Of a DNA stretch of 64,000 bases, positions 61,091-64,000 are shown piece by piece; positions within the stretch are counted from its first letter, which is position 1, and each line of letters starts with the position of its first letter. This DNA is from Flavimarina sp. Hel_I_48 (lineage in GTDB: Bacteria; Bacteroidota; Bacteroidia; Flavobacteriales; Flavobacteriaceae): contig NZ_JPOL01000002.1 of assembly GCF_000733945.1 (NCBI RefSeq), positions 3,287,001 through 3,351,000 on the forward strand, in the 5' to 3' direction. Position numbers and translations under genes: made by a program. The notes beneath the pieces were generated by a model. It was not told the origin of the DNA, ran no database searches, and saw nothing but the letters and a program-made list of their open reading frames with translations.

Positions 61091-64000
61091 ATGCTAAAAA
61101 ATAATATACTTCTAACAGTATTTCTTGCGCTTTTATTTAATTCCTGTGCCACCTTTGAACCTCAATACAAAGCTGGTGAAATTCAAAAGTACTTCCCTTC
61201 CGAAAAAAAAATAGACAAGACATTTTACTTAGTTGGCGACGCCGGTCTGTCCAATGCCGGGGAGAGCACGATCGCGTTACGTACATTTAGTAATTATCTT
61301 AAAAAAAACGGGGCAAAAGGTGATTATACCATTTTTTTGGGTGATAATATTTATCCTGAGGGAATGCCTAAAAAAGGGGAGGAGTACCGTGAAATATCAG
61401 AGCACCGGCTTGATGTACAATATGAATCTACGGCAGGCTTTGAAGGCGAAACGTTTATAATACCCGGTAATCACGATTGGTATAATCAAGGTCTTTTGGG
61501 ATTGATACGTCAGCAGGATTATTTGAATAATAAATTTAACGATGATGAGGTTTTTCAGCCGCGCAATGGTTGTCCACTGGTTGCGTATGATGTTAATGAT
61601 AATGTGCATCTTATTATAATTGATACCCAATGGTATCTTGAAGACTGGAACCAGAACCCCACGATCAATCAGGAATGTAGCATAAAGGACCGCGAGCGCT
61701 TTTTTATGGAGATTGCTGATGAAATCAAGCATAATCAGCAAAAAACGATCGTTTTTGCAATGCACCATCCTATGTATACAAATGGTGTGCACGGTGGTAA
61801 ATTTGCATTTTCAAAGCATCTTTATCCTTCAAAAAGCCGCTTTCCATTACCTGGTTTGGCTTCTTTAGTGACAGAAATTCGTACACAGGGCGGTGTGTCC
61901 AAACAAGACCGGTTTAATGAAAAGTATAATGAACTTATGCGTCGGCTCAAGGAAATTGCAGGTGACAAGCGTATCATTTTTGCTTCTGGTCATGAACATA
62001 CCCTGCAATACATAGAGCATGACGACGTACACCAGATCGTTTCTGGGGCGGGCTCTAAAGAAAGTTATTCCTCATTGGGTTATGATGGTCTTTTTAGTTA
62101 TGGTGGTCAGGGTTTTGCAGTGCTAGACGTTTTTAAAGATGGCTCATCGTATGTGCGGTATTATGGTTCTCAGGGCAATGACGAACCTAATTTGTTGTAC
62201 GAAAAAGAGATCTTTGGACCGAAGCTAAACACAGATTCTGTGGCGATATCAAAGTCCTTTCCTAAAACCGTTGAGGCAGCGGTCTACGATATTGGTAATA
62301 AAAAGTCCACCCCATTGTTTGAGTCGGTCTGGGGCAAGCAATATCGCGAAGTTTATGGTAAAGAAATCAGTGCGCCGGTTGCCCTGCTTGATACCCTTTA
62401 TGGAGGCCTGGAAGTTGTGCGCCCGGCAGGGGGAAGGCAGACTTTTGCCTTACGATTGAGGGATAAGGAAGGAAGGGATTACAATATGCGTGCCCTGCGT
62501 AAGAATGCTGTAGAATTTTTGCAGACGGTGGCCTTAAATGAAAATGAATCTGCACGTAAGGAATTGACCGAATCGCTTCCCCAGGATCTTATGGAGGATT
62601 TTTATGCTTCATCTCACCCTTACGGTGCCTTTGCAATACCTAAAATGAGCGAGGCCATTGGCGTTCTGCATACTTTGCCAAAATTGTTTTATGTTCCAAA
62701 ACAACCTGCTTTAAAGGAATATAGTGAGAAGTATGGCGATCAGTTATATATGATTGTAGAGCGACCTGCAAAAGAGTTTGATGGCGAACTCTTTAATTAT
62801 CCGGATGATATAGAAAGCACAGATGATCTCCTTGAAAAACTTAGGGATGATGAGGAAAATGTAGTTGATGAAGAATCCTATATACGTGCACGCATGTTTG
62901 ATATGCTCATTGGCGATTGGGATAGGGACAATGACCAGTGGCGATGGGCTGAATATAAAAATAAAGAAGGTAAAGACATATTTGTTCCCATACCCCGGGA
63001 CCGCGATCAGGTATTTACAAATTTTGACGGTACCGTTCTGGGGATCGTTCGTACGTTATTTGGCGCAGCTAAACGTTTTCAGCTGTATGGCGAGAACCTG
63101 GATGACATCAAATGGTTTAGTAACGCCGGGATAAAGCTGGATCGCGCTGTTGTGCGCAATGCTACGCGGGAGGAATGGATCAAGCAGGCTGCGTATATCA
63201 AAGAAAATCTTTCTGATGCTATTATTGATGAAGCTTTTAATGATTTGCCTATTGAGGTGCGCAGTGGGCCTTCAATAGAAGAAATCAAAAGGAAATTGAA
63301 GGGAAGAAAAGAGAACCTGATAACTATAGCAAATCAGTTTTATGACTATTTTTCAAATCAACAAACCATTACGGGAACCGATAAGGACGATTTCTTTGAA
63401 ATAACCCGTTCTGATAATGCCACCCGGGTAAAAGTATGGAGAATTAAAAAAGGCAAAAAAGCAGATTTAATGATAGATAGGATCTTCAAATCTGATGAGA
63501 CCAGAGAACTATGGATCTACGGCCTTGATGATACCGATACGTTTGTGGTTACGGGGAATGGGAAAAATCCTATTTTTACACGGATTATCGGGGGTCATGA
63601 TAATGACACTTACGATATTAGAAATGGGGATAAGATAAAGGTATATGATCATAAAAGTCTTCCCAATACCGTAGCCGAAAAGGGTGTGGCCAATTTTAGA
63701 TTCCTGGATTTGTATGAGTACAATACCTATGATTATAGAAAGCAGATTTTACGTGTAAACAGTTTGACCCCTTCCCTGGGATATAATCCAGATGAGGGAC
63801 TAACTTTAGGTGCTAGTGACATTTATACCGTAAATGGTTTTCAACGTAACCCTTTTAGTCAGCAACACCGTTTTGGCGCAGAATTTTCTTTTGCCACCGG
63901 TGGCCTGGATTTTAATTACAAAGGAGAATTTGCCAGCGTTTATAAAACATGGAACCTGCTGGCTACGGCACGCTATACCACGGCAGATTACACGCAGAAT
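61091..64000 (+). CDS. metallophosphoesterase fused to outer-membrane barrel, 3' end outside window
   Basis: Open for 970 codons from the ATG at 61091 to the window end, with no stop. Lipobox LLFNSCATF (Cys about 20). A calcineurin-like phosphoesterase domain (about 40-330) has metal-ligand motifs LVGDAG (atypical for GDxxD), FLGDNIYPEG, IIPGNHDW, and AMHHPMY and SGHEHTLQ. A middle region (about 400-870) is large and unassigned (PRDRDQVFTNFDGTV). From about 900 the sequence (LTPSLGYNPDEGLTLGASDIY) looks like a surface-antigen/Omp85-type barrel. It is divergent from the HD-PycTM gene by 53 bp. Substrate unknown. Confidence 0.85.
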   Translation, partial: MLKNNILLTVFLALLFNSCATFEPQYKAGEIQKYFPSEKKIDKTFYLVGDAGLSNAGESTIALRTFSNYLKKNGAKGDYTIFLGDNIYPEGMPKKGEEYREISEHRLDVQYESTAGFEGETFIIPGNHDWYNQGLLGLIRQQDYLNNKFNDDEVFQPRNGCPLVAYDVNDNVHLIIIDTQWYLEDWNQNPTINQECSIKDRERFFMEIADEIKHNQQKTIVFAMHHPMYTNGVHGGKFAFSKHLYPSKSRFPLPGLASLVTEIRTQGGVSKQDRFNEKYNELMRRLKEIAGDKRIIFASGHEHTLQYIEHDDVHQIVSGAGSKESYSSLGYDGLFSYGGQGFAVLDVFKDGSSYVRYYGSQGNDEPNLLYEKEIFGPKLNTDSVAISKSFPKTVEAAVYDIGNKKSTPLFESVWGKQYREVYGKEISAPVALLDTLYGGLEVVRPAGGRQTFALRLRDKEGRDYNMRALRKNAVEFLQTVALNENESARKELTESLPQDLMEDFYASSHPYGAFAIPKMSEAIGVLHTLPKLFYVPKQPALKEYSEKYGDQLYMIVERPAKEFDGELFNYPDDIESTDDLLEKLRDDEENVVDEESYIRARMFDMLIGDWDRDNDQWRWAEYKNKEGKDIFVPIPRDRDQVFTNFDGTVLGIVRTLFGAAKRFQLYGENLDDIKWFSNAGIKLDRAVVRNATREEWIKQAAYIKENLSDAIIDEAFNDLPIEVRSGPSIEEIKRKLKGRKENLITIANQFYDYFSNQQTITGTDKDDFFEITRSDNATRVKVWRIKKGKKADLMIDRIFKSDETRELWIYGLDDTDTFVVTGNGKNPIFTRIIGGHDNDTYDIRNGDKIKVYDHKSLPNTVAEKGVANFRFLDLYEYNTYDYRKQILRVNSLTPSLGYNPDEGLTLGASDIYTVNGFQRNPFSQQHRFGAEFSFATGGLDFNYKGEFASVYKTWNLLATARYTTADYTQN

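Noticed and set aside
61397..61792. 131-codon minus-strand frame
   Set aside because: Inside the phosphoesterase gene on the opposite strand; no recognisable features.
1..64000. CRISPR arrays, rRNA, tRNA or prophage genes
   Set aside because: No regularly spaced repeats, no tRNA-like CCA-ended cloverleaf, no rRNA segments, and no phage structural genes were recognised on either strand.

Overview
The window looks like a chromosomal segment of a marine-type member of the Flavobacteriaceae (Bacteroidota). Evidence for this: many lipoproteins, a TonB-dependent receptor with a carboxypeptidase-like plug extension, repeated TAnnTTTG-type -7 promoter boxes, poor Shine-Dalgarno signals, a YtxJ protein, ECF sigma factors paired with polytopic membrane proteins, and the thrS-infC-rpmI-rplT order. 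These are family-level recognitions made by eye; no database search was run. No rRNA, tRNA, CRISPR array or intact insertion sequence was seen.

Layout. 1-4.6 kb: a catabolic module for an unidentified organic or sugar acid (RraA-like enzyme, NTF2-like protein, BASS-type transporter, Tat-signal enolase-superfamily enzyme, and a convergent second RraA-like protein with a Sec signal). Most of its enzymes appear to be exported. 4.9-7.3 kb: an SDR/NmrA-like protein coupled to a CrtI-like FAD oxidoreductase. 7.3-10.5 kb: the two-gene NHEJ system LigD-Ku. 11-14.4 kb: a lipoprotein and a TraB/GumN-ECF sigma-membrane protein operon. 14.4-16.5 kb: an AT-rich accessory patch with a decayed IS110-type transposase and two orphan genes separated by inverted repeats. 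16.6-19.8 kb: clpB and ytxJ. 19.9-25.8 kb: the glycerol regulon (glpK-glpF-outer-membrane protein, glpD, divergent glpR). 26-29.3 kb: thrS-infC-rpmI-rplT, where infC appears to start at a non-canonical AUA. 29.6-36.6 kb: the MoxR-DUF58-DUF4350-DUF4129-SpoIIM cluster with a divergent RDD gene. 36.7-43.2 kb: housekeeping genes, a second ECF sigma/membrane module and an NDH-2-like dehydrogenase. 43.3-46.7 kb: a membrane class III nucleotidyl cyclase with its esterase partner, and a di-haem peroxidase. 47.2-50.8 kb: a run with an outer-membrane protein, a membrane protein, a metzincin protease and an aldose epimerase. 51-55.4 kb: a second NDH-2 paralogue, a small membrane protein and a TonB receptor. 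56.1-64 kb: a TlpA-like lipoprotein, a GAF-domain protein, an HD-PycTM fusion and a metallophosphoesterase fused to an outer-membrane barrel that runs off the window.

The most notable points are (i) the 57.4-64 kb locus, where a Pycsar-type transmembrane effector domain is fused to an HD phosphohydrolase, is tail-to-tail with a GAF protein and is divergent from a phosphoesterase-barrel fusion; (ii) a class III cyclase with atypical base-contact residues about 15 kb away; (iii) the exported acid-catabolism module at the left end; (iv) the inverted-repeat-bounded orphan genes at 15-16.5 kb; and (v) 10-bp direct repeats exactly 21 bp apart upstream of clpB.
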